Shown piece after piece: positions 1-7,513 of a stretch of 53,470 nucleotides of DNA. Source of the DNA: Gemella haemolysans (lineage in GTDB: Bacteria; Bacillota; Bacilli; Staphylococcales; Gemellaceae). Made by a program: the position numbers and the translations under genes. Location: assembly GCF_001553035.1 (NCBI RefSeq), contig NZ_KQ959936.1, positions 1 to 53,470 of the forward strand, in the 5' to 3' direction. Within the stretch, counting starts at the first letter, position 1; each line of letters starts with the position of its first letter. The notes beneath the pieces were generated by a model. The model worked only from the letters and a program-made list of their open reading frames with translations, searched no databases and had not been told where the DNA came from.

Positions 1-47
1 TTTTCTATCAGTCCGATTTTTTGATGAGCCATTTTAGTATAGGGGAA

Positions 48-78
48 CGGATTACCATATGGTAATTCGTTTTTTTTT
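48..78 (+). terminator. Intrinsic terminator at the left edge
   Basis: A 9-bp stem (CGGATTACC at 48-56, GGTAATTCG at 61-69, with one G-U pair) closes a 4-nt loop and is followed by nine T. It probably ends a plus-strand gene lying left of the window. No coding sequence is visible in bases 1-47. Confidence 0.75.
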
Positions 79-170
79 GTATATCATTTGATTATGGACA
101 TTACACTAGTATATAAATAATCAATAATAATTAATTTTCAGAAAAATTATGAAAAATTACACTCAATTAA

Positions 171-199
171 TTGATTTTATAAGAGAAATAAGGTAGAAT
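171..199 (+). promoter_or_regulatory. Promoter of the esterase/ATP-grasp operon
   Basis: TTGATT (171-176) and TAGAAT (194-199) are separated by exactly 17 nt, a good housekeeping sigma factor match, about 35 nt upstream of the first gene. Bases 79-170 are AT-rich with no feature I can support. Confidence 0.55.
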
Positions 200-234
200 T
201 ATAGCTATAATAATAAATTAAAAGGAAAATATTA

Positions 235-1065
235 ATGAATAGAGATGCGTATTTTTATTTAGAAATGAAAGAGCATGAGTTAAAAGTGCCGTACACGGGA
301 AAAAATCGTCGCATTAGAGTTCTTTTACCAAAAGGCTATGCTCAAGATGAACATAAACACTATCCTGTAGTGTATATGAATGATGGACAAAATGTTTTTT
401 ATAGTGGTGAATCATTTAGTGGACATTCTTGGAAAGTGATACCAGCAATAAAAAGAAATCCTGATATGCCAAAAATGATAATAGTTGGGATTGATAATGA
501 TAATGAGGGAAGAATGAATGAATATGCACCTTGGAAGTTTTCAAGTTTACCAATATTAAATTTTGGTTTGACATTAGGAGGATTAGGTTCTGAGTATGCT
601 GATTTCTTTGTAAATGTAGTTAAACCATTCATAGATAGTACATATCGTACTAAACCACAACGAGAATATACAGCGATGATTGGTAGTTCTTTAGGTGCTA
701 ATATATCACAATATATTGGTTTAGAACATAAAGATGTCGTAGGGTGTCTTGGAGTATTCTCATCTGCAAATTGGTTAAATAAACCAGAATTTGATAGATT
801 TATTTCGAAACATAAAGTTTCAGATCAAAGAGTGTATATTGAAGTTGGAACAAATGAAGGTGATGATACGGATAAGCAATTAGCAAACGGTAACTTAAAA
901 CAATTATATATTGATGCAAGTTTAGATTATTATCGTCAGCTAATTGATGCTGGTTTATCTACAAGTGAGTTGAAATTAAATGTTGTAGCTAATGGAGAAC
1001 ACAGTGAAGAGTGTTGGGCTAAATATTTACCAGAATGTTTGAGATTTATAAGTGAAAACTGGTAA
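235..1065 (+). CDS. Alpha/beta-hydrolase esterase (esterase D / enterochelin-esterase type)
   Basis: The 276-residue protein has the putative-esterase fold: an early PVVYMNDGQ strand (44-52), the nucleophile elbow GSSLG at 150-154 with Ser152, acidic residues near 209-213 (EGDDTD) and a C-terminal GEHSE with His256, so a Ser-Asp-His triad is present. There is no signal peptide, so it should be cytoplasmic. The family cleaves acyl or thioester bonds in varied substrates (enterochelin, S-formylglutathione, small esters); the sequence alone does not reveal the substrate. It is the first gene of a three-gene operon with a second hydrolase and an ATP-grasp ligase, which suggests both hydrolases act on a ligase-made compound. 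The start follows an AAAGGAAAA ribosome site. Confidence 0.8.
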   Translation: MNRDAYFYLEMKEHELKVPYTGKNRRIRVLLPKGYAQDEHKHYPVVYMNDGQNVFYSGESFSGHSWKVIPAIKRNPDMPKMIIVGIDNDNEGRMNEYAPWKFSSLPILNFGLTLGGLGSEYADFFVNVVKPFIDSTYRTKPQREYTAMIGSSLGANISQYIGLEHKDVVGCLGVFSSANWLNKPEFDRFISKHKVSDQRVYIEVGTNEGDDTDKQLANGNLKQLYIDASLDYYRQLIDAGLSTSELKLNVVANGEHSEECWAKYLPECLRFISENW

Positions 1066-1096
1066 TAGAATTTTTTAGAAAATGGAGGTTTTAGTA

Positions 1097-1837
1097 TTGA
1101 ATATAGAGAATTTAAGTCATTATAGTGGAAATTTAGGAAGAGAAATGGTTCTTAATAGGTATGGCCATGCAGGATTACCGATTGTTGTGTTTCCGTCATC
1201 AGGTGGAACACACAATGAGTATTATGATTTTGGTATGATTCATGCTTGTGAAAGTTTTATAAATGAAGGAAAAGTACAATTTTTCACATTATCGAGTGTT
1301 GATAGTGAATCATGGTTATGCGACTGGAAAAATGGTCATGACAGAGCATTGGCTCATACACAGTATGAAAAATATGTCATTGAAGAAGCCATTCCGTTTA
1401 TTAAACATAAAACAGGTTGGTTCGGACAAATGATGGCTACTGGATGTAGCATGGGAGGATATCACTCATTTAATATTTTCCTACAACATCCAGATGTATT
1501 TGGAAAAGTAATTTCACTTAGTGGAGTTTATGATGCTAGATTTTTCGTAGGTGAATATGGAAATGATGAGTTAATATATAGAAATTCACCTAGTGATAAT
1601 ATTTGGAATCAAAATGATGGATGGTTCATTGATCACTATAGAAACGCTGATATTATTGTATGTACAGGGTTAGGTCCATGGGAACAAGATGGATTACCAT
1701 CATTTTATAGTTTGAAAAGAGCATTTGAAGAAAAGAATATTCCAGCATGGTTTGATGTATGGGGCGAAGATGTTGCTCATGACTGGCCTTGGTGGAGAAT
1801 TCAAATGCCATACTTTTTAGATAAGTTAAATTTATAA
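1097..1837 (+). CDS. Second esterase-family alpha/beta hydrolase
   Basis: I place the start at TTG 1097, because a perfect GGAGG (1084-1088) sits 8 nt before it. An ATG at 1082 is in frame but lies on top of that ribosome site. The resulting protein is 246 residues. It has the nucleophile motif GCSMGG with Ser118, a likely acid near 198 (EQDG) and a late Asp-Val-Ala-His-Asp with His228. It lacks a signal peptide and transmembrane segment. Many aromatic residues near the end (DWPWWRIQMPYF) are typical of this esterase subfamily. It is only distantly similar to the preceding gene, so the pair is not a recent tandem duplication. Spacing to both neighbours is short (31 and 25 nt), indicating one operon. 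The substrate is unknown. Confidence 0.78.
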   Translation: MNIENLSHYSGNLGREMVLNRYGHAGLPIVVFPSSGGTHNEYYDFGMIHACESFINEGKVQFFTLSSVDSESWLCDWKNGHDRALAHTQYEKYVIEEAIPFIKHKTGWFGQMMATGCSMGGYHSFNIFLQHPDVFGKVISLSGVYDARFFVGEYGNDELIYRNSPSDNIWNQNDGWFIDHYRNADIIVCTGLGPWEQDGLPSFYSLKRAFEEKNIPAWFDVWGEDVAHDWPWWRIQMPYFLDKLNL

Positions 1838-1862
1838 TAAAGTTAAGAGGAGACAAAGATTT

Positions 1863-3026
1863 ATGAATTACATAGTTATATCACCATATTACCCACACAA
1901 TTTTCAAAAATTTTCTATTGAGTTAAAAAATCAAGGGATTAATGTACTTGGAATTGGAGAAGAACCATATGAACAACTTGATCAAAGACTTAAAGAAGCT
2001 TTAACTGAGTATTTTAGAGTTAATAGTCTTGATGATGTTGATGAAGTGAAACGTGCTGTTGCATTCTTATATCACAAACATGGGCACATTGATAGAATAG
2101 AATCACAAAATGAGCACTGGATGGAATTAGATGCTGCAATTCGTACACAATTTAATGTGTTTGGTTTAAAAGAGCATGACCTTAAAAAAACAAAGCATAA
2201 ATCAGAGATGAAAAAATACTTTGAAAAAGCAGGTGTACCTGTAGTGCCAGGTTTCTTAGTGAAAAAAGAAGGTGACATCGAAAAAGGTGTGAAGAAATTA
2301 AAACTTCCACTAATTGCTAAACCTGATAATGGAGTAGGAGCATCAGCAACTTATAAGCTTAAAGATAAGAAAGACGTAGAAAATTTCAAAAAAGAATGGG
2401 ATGGAACTACTCATTATTTCTTAGAGCCTTTTGTAGATAACTCTGACATCGTAACTTTTGATGGATTAGTAGATGCTAAAGGAAATATTGTTTTCTACAC
2501 TAGTATCGTTTATTACCATACTCCATTAGATTTATTAAATAATAATACTCTTGATTGGGTTTATTATATTGATAAGGATTTAGATCCGAAATTAGTAGAA
2601 TATGGTAAAAATGCTGTAAAAGCATTTGGTATGAAAGAGAGATTTTTCCATATTGAATTTTTCAAAACTAAAGATGATTATATCGCAATTGAGTATAATA
2701 ACCGTCCAGCAGGAGCATTTGCAGTAGACGTGTATAACTTTGCGCATTCAACAGATTATTTTAGAGTGTATGCTGAAGTTGTTAATGGAACATTCAATGG
2801 GCTAAATGTTGATGAAAAATATGGATTAGCTTCAACGCGTCGTGATTATAAAGATTATGTACATTCAGATGAAGATATCAGAAATAAATATCAAGATAAA
2901 TTAAAAGCTGTATTAAGAATGCCTGAAGCTTTCGCTGAATTACAAGGAAATACAATGTATGTTCTTGTTGCTGACACTCTTGAAGAGATGAAAGAGATGG
3001 AAAGATTTGTAGGGAAATTAAAATAA
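1863..3026 (+). CDS. ATP-grasp domain ligase, substrate unknown
   Basis: The 387-residue protein has an N-terminal pre-ATP-grasp region (1-105) and then an ATP-grasp fold. The ATP lysine lies in LIAKPDNGVGAS (K153), followed by the LEPFV strand (188-191). The magnesium site is FFHIEFF with E265 and IEYNNRP with E277 and N279. This layout resembles carbamoyl-phosphate-synthase-like and peptide or amino-acid ligases, which form an acyl phosphate and couple it to an amine or similar nucleophile. GAGGAGA precedes the ATG. Being third after two esterases, it may make an ester or amide that the hydrolases process; that role is inference. Nothing indicates carbamoyl phosphate synthesis, since other domains of that enzyme are absent. 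Confidence 0.8.
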   Translation: MNYIVISPYYPHNFQKFSIELKNQGINVLGIGEEPYEQLDQRLKEALTEYFRVNSLDDVDEVKRAVAFLYHKHGHIDRIESQNEHWMELDAAIRTQFNVFGLKEHDLKKTKHKSEMKKYFEKAGVPVVPGFLVKKEGDIEKGVKKLKLPLIAKPDNGVGASATYKLKDKKDVENFKKEWDGTTHYFLEPFVDNSDIVTFDGLVDAKGNIVFYTSIVYYHTPLDLLNNNTLDWVYYIDKDLDPKLVEYGKNAVKAFGMKERFFHIEFFKTKDDYIAIEYNNRPAGAFAVDVYNFAHSTDYFRVYAEVVNGTFNGLNVDEKYGLASTRRDYKDYVHSDEDIRNKYQDKLKAVLRMPEAFAELQGNTMYVLVADTLEEMKEMERFVGKLK

Positions 3027-3030
3027 TTTT

Positions 3031-3088
3031 ATAAAAGAAATATAATACTAATGTTTTACAGTTAGTGTAATATTTCTTTTATTTTTAT
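3031..3088 (+). terminator. Terminator of the esterase/ATP-grasp operon
   Basis: A long imperfect inverted repeat (3031-3051 with 3062-3082, two non-Watson-Crick positions) followed by TTTTTAT lies directly after the stop codon of the ATP-grasp gene. Confidence 0.7.
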
Positions 3089-3147
3089 CTCAGGATAAAT
3101 AATGTGTAATAACCTGTTAAATATACCTTGATAGCGTGTAACATTTC

Positions 3148-3176
3148 TTGAATTAAAGTAGGAAGTGTGTTAAGAT
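3148..3176 (+). promoter_or_regulatory. fbp promoter
   Basis: TTGAAT (3148-3153), a 17-nt spacer and TAAGAT (3171-3176), with TGT immediately before the -10, lie 31 nt upstream of the fbp start codon. Confidence 0.6.
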
Positions 3177-3206
3177 TTAATTGAAAATAATAAAAAGGAG
3201 AATGGC

Positions 3207-5153
3207 ATGAAAATATCTAAGGAACATTTAGAACTATTAGCAGAAAACTTTCAAAGCATTGATGAAACAACTAAGGAAATAATTAATTTAGAGGCTATAT
3301 TAACACTTCCTAAAGGAACAGAGCATTTTTTAAGTGATATTCATGGAGAATATGAAGCCTTTGATCACATTTTAAGAAATGGTTCGGGTATTATTAAAGA
3401 AAAACTTAAAGAAGTATTTGGTAATAGACTACCTAGAAAAGATTTAAATCTTTTAGCTACTATTATTTATTATCCAGAAGAAAAATTAAATCTTATAAGA
3501 AAAGAATATGATGTATGTGATTATAAAGAGTTTCAAAAAATTACGCTTCTTCGATTATTAGAAGTAACACAAGTAGCAGCTAGGAAGTATACTAGATCGA
3601 AAGTAAGAAAAATTTTGCCAAAAGATTTCAAGTATATTATTGATGAATTACTTTATAAAATGCAAAGTAGTGATAAGAATGATTACTATGATAAAATACT
3701 TGAGAATATTATTGAATTAGGTGCTGGAGAAAAGTTTATTATAGAATTATCATTAAGTATCCACAAGTTAACAATCGACCATTTACATATTGTAGGAGAT
3801 ATCTATGATAGAGGACCTTTTCCTGATAAAATAATGGATAGATTATTAGACTACCATTCTGTTGATATTCAATGGGGAAATCACGATATGTTATGGATAG
3901 GAGCTTATCTTGGAGACAGAATATCATTAGCAAATGTAATCAGAATATGTGCAAGATATGATAATTTAGACATTATAGAAGATAGATATGGAATTCCTAT
4001 TAGGAATTTATTAAACTTTAGTGAAAAGTACTACAAGGATGATCACTGTAAAGAGTTTTTACCAAAAATATCTAAGGATGATGAGTTGAAATATAGTGAG
4101 CATGAAATTATGCAAATAGCTAGAATGCATAAAGCTATGGCAATAATTCAATTCAAATTAGAAAAACAAATTATTGATAAACATCCTGAGTTTGATTTGG
4201 AATCACGTGCGTTACTAGACAAAATTGACTTTGAAAAAGAAACTGTAAAAATCTATGGTAAAGAATATCCATTAACGTCATGTAACTTCCCAACAGTTGA
4301 TAAAGAAAATCCATATTTATTAACAGATGAAGAAGAAAAGATTATTAATAGACTAAAAGAATCATTTATAGCAAGTGAAAAATTAAAAAAACATGTTGAA
4401 TTATTTATCAATAAAGGTGCTATGTATTGTTGCTATAATGGGAATCTACTTCTTCACGGTTGCATGCCGGTAGATGAGAATGGAAACTTCCAGGAATTTT
4501 CTTATGGAGGAAAGAAATACTCAGGTAAGAATCTACTAGACTTTTTTGATAAAAAAATTCGTAGCATATTTTATTGTGGTTGTAGAGAAGATAATGGGCT
4601 GTTCTTTTACTTATGGCAAGGTCGATACTCTCCATTATTTGGTAAATGTGATATGACGACGTTCGAAAGATATTTTATAGAGGATAAATCTACTCATGAA
4701 GAAGTAAAAAATGCGTATTATAAACTTAGAGATGATGAAGAGTTTTGCATTAAGTTATTAAATGAGTTTGGGTTAACTAGTGAAGGTCACATTATAAATG
4801 GGCATACTCCTGTTAAGGAAACAAAAGGAGAAAATCCGATTAAAGCTAATGGTAGAACGATTGTTATTGATGGTGGGATGTCTAGGGCTTATCATAAAAC
4901 AACAGGTCATGGTGGTTATACATTAACTTACAATTCTTATGGGTTACAGATAATGAGTCATGATATTTTCCAAAGTAAAGAAGAATCAATAAAAAATGAG
5001 ACGGATATTATTTCAACTAAGAGAGTTGTAGATAAATTATGTCGAAAAAAAGTAGCTGACACAGATAGCGGTGCAAGGATAAAAAAACAAATTGAATTAT
5101 TAAAAATTTTATTAGAAGAATATCGACAAGGGGCAATTTGTGAAAGATATTAG
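3207..5153 (+). CDS. fbp: Fructose-1,6-bisphosphatase, class III
   Basis: The 648-residue length is normal for the Firmicute-type enzyme (FBPase_2 family), which hydrolyses fructose-1,6-bisphosphate to fructose-6-phosphate in gluconeogenesis. The family is built around a calcineurin-like metallophosphatase core. Here the metal motifs are SDIHGEY (43-49), GDIYDRGP (197-204) and GNHDM (224-228), with a later GHTPV motif near residue 533. The start is set by AAAAAGGAG upstream of ATG 3207. It stands alone between terminators, apart from a possible small gene just downstream. In B. subtilis this family needs manganese and responds to phosphoenolpyruvate; nothing in the sequence contradicts that. 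Confidence 0.95.
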   Translation: MKISKEHLELLAENFQSIDETTKEIINLEAILTLPKGTEHFLSDIHGEYEAFDHILRNGSGIIKEKLKEVFGNRLPRKDLNLLATIIYYPEEKLNLIRKEYDVCDYKEFQKITLLRLLEVTQVAARKYTRSKVRKILPKDFKYIIDELLYKMQSSDKNDYYDKILENIIELGAGEKFIIELSLSIHKLTIDHLHIVGDIYDRGPFPDKIMDRLLDYHSVDIQWGNHDMLWIGAYLGDRISLANVIRICARYDNLDIIEDRYGIPIRNLLNFSEKYYKDDHCKEFLPKISKDDELKYSEHEIMQIARMHKAMAIIQFKLEKQIIDKHPEFDLESRALLDKIDFEKETVKIYGKEYPLTSCNFPTVDKENPYLLTDEEEKIINRLKESFIASEKLKKHVELFINKGAMYCCYNGNLLLHGCMPVDENGNFQEFSYGGKKYSGKNLLDFFDKKIRSIFYCGCREDNGLFFYLWQGRYSPLFGKCDMTTFERYFIEDKSTHEEVKNAYYKLRDDEEFCIKLLNEFGLTSEGHIINGHTPVKETKGENPIKANGRTIVIDGGMSRAYHKTTGHGGYTLTYNSYGLQIMSHDIFQSKEESIKNETDIISTKRVVDKLCRKKVADTDSGARIKKQIELLKILLEEYRQGAICERY

Positions 5154-5203
5154 ATAATATAGATTGATATTCTTAGTTACTTTGTATTTAAGGGGGAGAT
5201 ATG

Positions 5204-5302
5204 ATGAGAATTTTATTAAGTATATTAGAAATTTTAATGATATTAGGGATAATTAGAAACTATAAAATATTAAAAAAAAGAAAAAAAGAAAAGAATGATT
5301 AA
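5204..5302 (+). CDS. Possible 32-residue basic membrane peptide
   Basis: A short reading frame starts at ATG 5204 (an adjacent ATG is at 5201) behind an AGGGGGAG ribosome site at 5191-5198. It encodes one hydrophobic segment (ILLSILEILMILGII) and then a strongly basic tail (KKRKKEKND). It lies 50 nt after fbp and before a terminator, so it would be cotranscribed with fbp. The excellent ribosome site and the hydrophobic-then-basic layout argue for a real small membrane peptide. Its length and lack of recognisable homology keep confidence modest. Confidence 0.4.
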   Translation: MRILLSILEILMILGIIRNYKILKKRKKEKND

Positions 5303-5354
5303 TTAGTCATTTGTTTATCAAGATGATAGATATAAAAAGATGCTTGTAAGTATC

Positions 5355-5389
5355 AAAAAAAGGAGGAGGTTCAAGCTCCTTCTTTTTTT
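5355..5389 (+). terminator. Terminator after fbp and the small peptide
   Basis: AAGGAG (5360-5365) pairs with CTCCTT (5376-5381), extended by A-T pairs, and is followed by seven T in 5383-5389. Confidence 0.75.
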
Positions 5390-5488
5390 ATACAAAGTAT
5401 TGAAATAAAGAATATTATTCTTGTAAAAGTTGAGTATAGTACATTATATACAATTTCAAGAGGATTTTTAGAAAAATTAAAATTCTTA

Positions 5489-5517
5489 TTGACAATCCTG
5501 AAAAAGTATATTATACT
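5489..5517 (+). promoter_or_regulatory. Promoter of the lysine-riboswitch/lysP unit
   Basis: A consensus TTGACA (5489-5494), a 17-nt spacer and TATACT (5512-5517). Transcription should begin near 5524, so the leader before lysP is about 295 nt. Confidence 0.8.
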
Positions 5518-5553
5518 AATAAGCAGTTAATTGAATATGTACCTCACAAAGTA

Positions 5554-5725
5554 AGTGAGGTAGAGGTTGCGATTTTTATCAGTAGGGTAATTGAAAGTGT
5601 AGGGCTTGATGATATTACTTGAAAGGAAACGTCGCCGAAATAATATTAATCCTATGTTAATATTGTTGGGTCTATACTGAACTAAGTATAGGACTGTCAT
5701 AGTCGTGAGGCTATGTTGCGCTACT
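5554..5725 (+). promoter_or_regulatory. Lysine riboswitch (L box) aptamer
   Basis: The order and sequence of conserved blocks match the lysC leader family: TAGAGGTTGCGA (5561-5572), AGTAGGG, then GAAAGGAAACGTCGCCGAA (5621-5639), a long AT-rich hairpin (5638-5665), a TCTATAC/GTATAGG hairpin (5671-5692), GACTGTC (5693-5699), and GAGGCTATG (5707-5715) closing the basal helix. It precedes a lysine-type permease, which is a known L-box target. A short hairpin, ACCTCAC (5541-5547) with GTGAGGT (5555-5561), can take up the 5' strand of the basal helix. Confidence 0.9.
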
Positions 5726-5753
5726 AATATCTTGTTTTGGAGAGATAATGTGA

Positions 5754-5800
5754 AGTATAACTCCGTGCAAATATGGTAGAAGGTTATGCTTTTTTATTTT
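5754..5800 (+). terminator. Riboswitch-controlled terminator before lysP
   Basis: AGTATAAC (5754-5761) pairs with GTTATGCT (5783-5790), followed by TTTTTTATTTTT. It lies between the aptamer and the lysP ribosome site (AAGGAGG, 5805-5811), so lysine binding would be expected to favour premature termination. The control direction follows the family and was not measured. Confidence 0.75.
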
Positions 5801-5819
5801 TATCAAGGAGGTTTTTATT

Positions 5820-7316
5820 ATGACAAACAACAGCAATAACAATAATGCAACAGAAGTAAAAAGAAATTTACGATCACGTCATATTAGTATGATTGCTATC
5901 GGAGGATGTATCGGTAGTGGATTATTCATGACAAGTGGTCAAGCAATTCAAAGTGCGGGGCCTGGGGGAGCTATCGTAGCTTACCTATGTATCGGGCTTA
6001 TGGTATATTTCTTAATGACATCTTTAGGGGAAATGGCAACATATCTCCCTACATCAGGGTCATTTAGTACATATGCTACACGTTATGTGGATCCTTCATT
6101 AGGATTTGCTTTAGGATGGAACTATTGGTTTAACTGGGTAATTACAGTAGCTGCTGACGTAGAGTTATCTGCATTAGCAATCAGTTATTGGGAGCCTATG
6201 CGAGTACTTCCTCACTGGGCTTGGAGCTTATTATTCCTAGTTATAATTATCGCTTTAAACTCACTTAGTGTTAAAGTATATGGTGAAAGTGAATATTGGT
6301 TTGCACTTATTAAAGTAGTAGTAGTAATCATCTTCTTAGTAGTTGGATGTTTAACTATCTTCGGTATTTTAGGTGGTGAATATATTGGATTCAAAAACTT
6401 AACAATCGGTGATGCACCATTCGTTGGTGAAGATTCTTCATTATCTGGACAAATCCTTGCTACACTTGGAGTATTCTTAATCGCAGGATATTCATTCCAA
6501 GGTACTGAGTTAATCGGTATTACTGCTGGTGAAAGTGAAAACCCAGAGAAAAGTATTCCAAAAGCTGTAAAACAAGTATTCTGGAGAATTTTAATCTTCT
6601 ACGTACTAGCTATCTTAGTAATCGGATTATTAATTCCTTATACTTCACCAGATTTATTAGGTGCTGCAAGTGCTGAAGAAATTGCTAAATCACCATTTAC
6701 AATTGTCTTCAAAAATGCAGGTTTTGCATTAGCTGCAAGTGTAATGAATGCAGTAATCTTAACATCAATCCTATCAGCTGGTAACTCAGGTATGTATGCA
6801 TCAACAAGAATGCTTTATGCGATGAGTAAAGAAAAACTTGCATATCCAATTTTTGGTCGTGTTACTAAATATGGTACTCCTGTAATCTCATTGATTGCAA
6901 CAGCTGTAGTAGTATTCTTAATCTTCTTAATCCAACTTACAAGTGCTAACGCTTATACTTATATCGTAGCAGCAAGTGGATTAACTGGATTTATCGCATG
7001 GTTAGGTATTGCATTAAGTCACTATAGATTTAGAAGAGCATTTATTGCTCAAGGTAAAGACTTAAATGATCTTAAATATAGAGCAAAATGGTTCCCTGTA
7101 GGGCCAATTATCGCTTTAGTATTATGTATCATCGTTATTATCGGTCAAGATACTGAACTTATTACTAAAGGTGTAGTTAACTGGAGTGGAATGTTAACTA
7201 CTTACATGGGAGTTCCTATTTTCCTATTCTTCTATCTATATCACAAAATTAGATATAAAACAAAACTAATACCTTTAGATAAAGTTGATTTATCTCAAGA
7301 CGTAGAAGTTAAATAA
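5820..7316 (+). CDS. lysP: Lysine-type amino acid permease (APC superfamily)
   Basis: The 498-residue protein is an amino acid/polyamine/organocation transporter. It starts with a short hydrophilic tail (about 1-20), then the hallmark GGCIGSGLFMTSG of helix 1 (28-40). About 12 hydrophobic segments follow, including the GYSFQGTELIGITAGESENP motif in the helix 6 region (from about 223). That region is typical of LysP and related permeases that import amino acids with protons. The lysine riboswitch in its leader strongly supports lysine as substrate. The start follows AAGGAGG by 8 nt. It is monocistronic, with a riboswitch before it and a terminator after it. Confidence 0.9.
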   Translation: MTNNSNNNNATEVKRNLRSRHISMIAIGGCIGSGLFMTSGQAIQSAGPGGAIVAYLCIGLMVYFLMTSLGEMATYLPTSGSFSTYATRYVDPSLGFALGWNYWFNWVITVAADVELSALAISYWEPMRVLPHWAWSLLFLVIIIALNSLSVKVYGESEYWFALIKVVVVIIFLVVGCLTIFGILGGEYIGFKNLTIGDAPFVGEDSSLSGQILATLGVFLIAGYSFQGTELIGITAGESENPEKSIPKAVKQVFWRILIFYVLAILVIGLLIPYTSPDLLGAASAEEIAKSPFTIVFKNAGFALAASVMNAVILTSILSAGNSGMYASTRMLYAMSKEKLAYPIFGRVTKYGTPVISLIATAVVVFLIFLIQLTSANAYTYIVAASGLTGFIAWLGIALSHYRFRRAFIAQGKDLNDLKYRAKWFPVGPIIALVLCIIVIIGQDTELITKGVVNWSGMLTTYMGVPIFLFFYLYHKIRYKTKLIPLDKVDLSQDVEVK

Positions 7317-7323
7317 TTAAATT

Positions 7324-7357
7324 AAATCCTAGTTCGAAATGAACTGGGATTTTTTTA
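7324..7357 (+). terminator. lysP terminator
   Basis: AATCC-AGTTC pairs with GAACT-GGATT around GAAAT, followed by seven T. Confidence 0.85.
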
Positions 7358-7513
7358 GTTATAATAATATTCAACTAAATATTATGTATATTATGAATGT
7401 ATATGCTGTGAAAATAGTTGGAAAATATAATTATTTTGGTAAATTACGGGAAATTTTCTTGTTTTTGTGGTATTATAAAAGGTAGATTAAATTACGAAAG
7501 AGGAGGAATTTCT

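Noticed and set aside
1-78. The left-edge hairpin as another copy of the dispersed repeat
   Set aside because: GGAACGGATTACC resembles part of copy C, but the diagnostic GATATCTAATAAA core is missing, so it looks like an ordinary terminator.
4420-4635. Antisense open frames inside fbp and many other genes
   Set aside because: They lie wholly within strongly supported genes, have no ribosome sites and look like shadows of AT-rich coding sequence.
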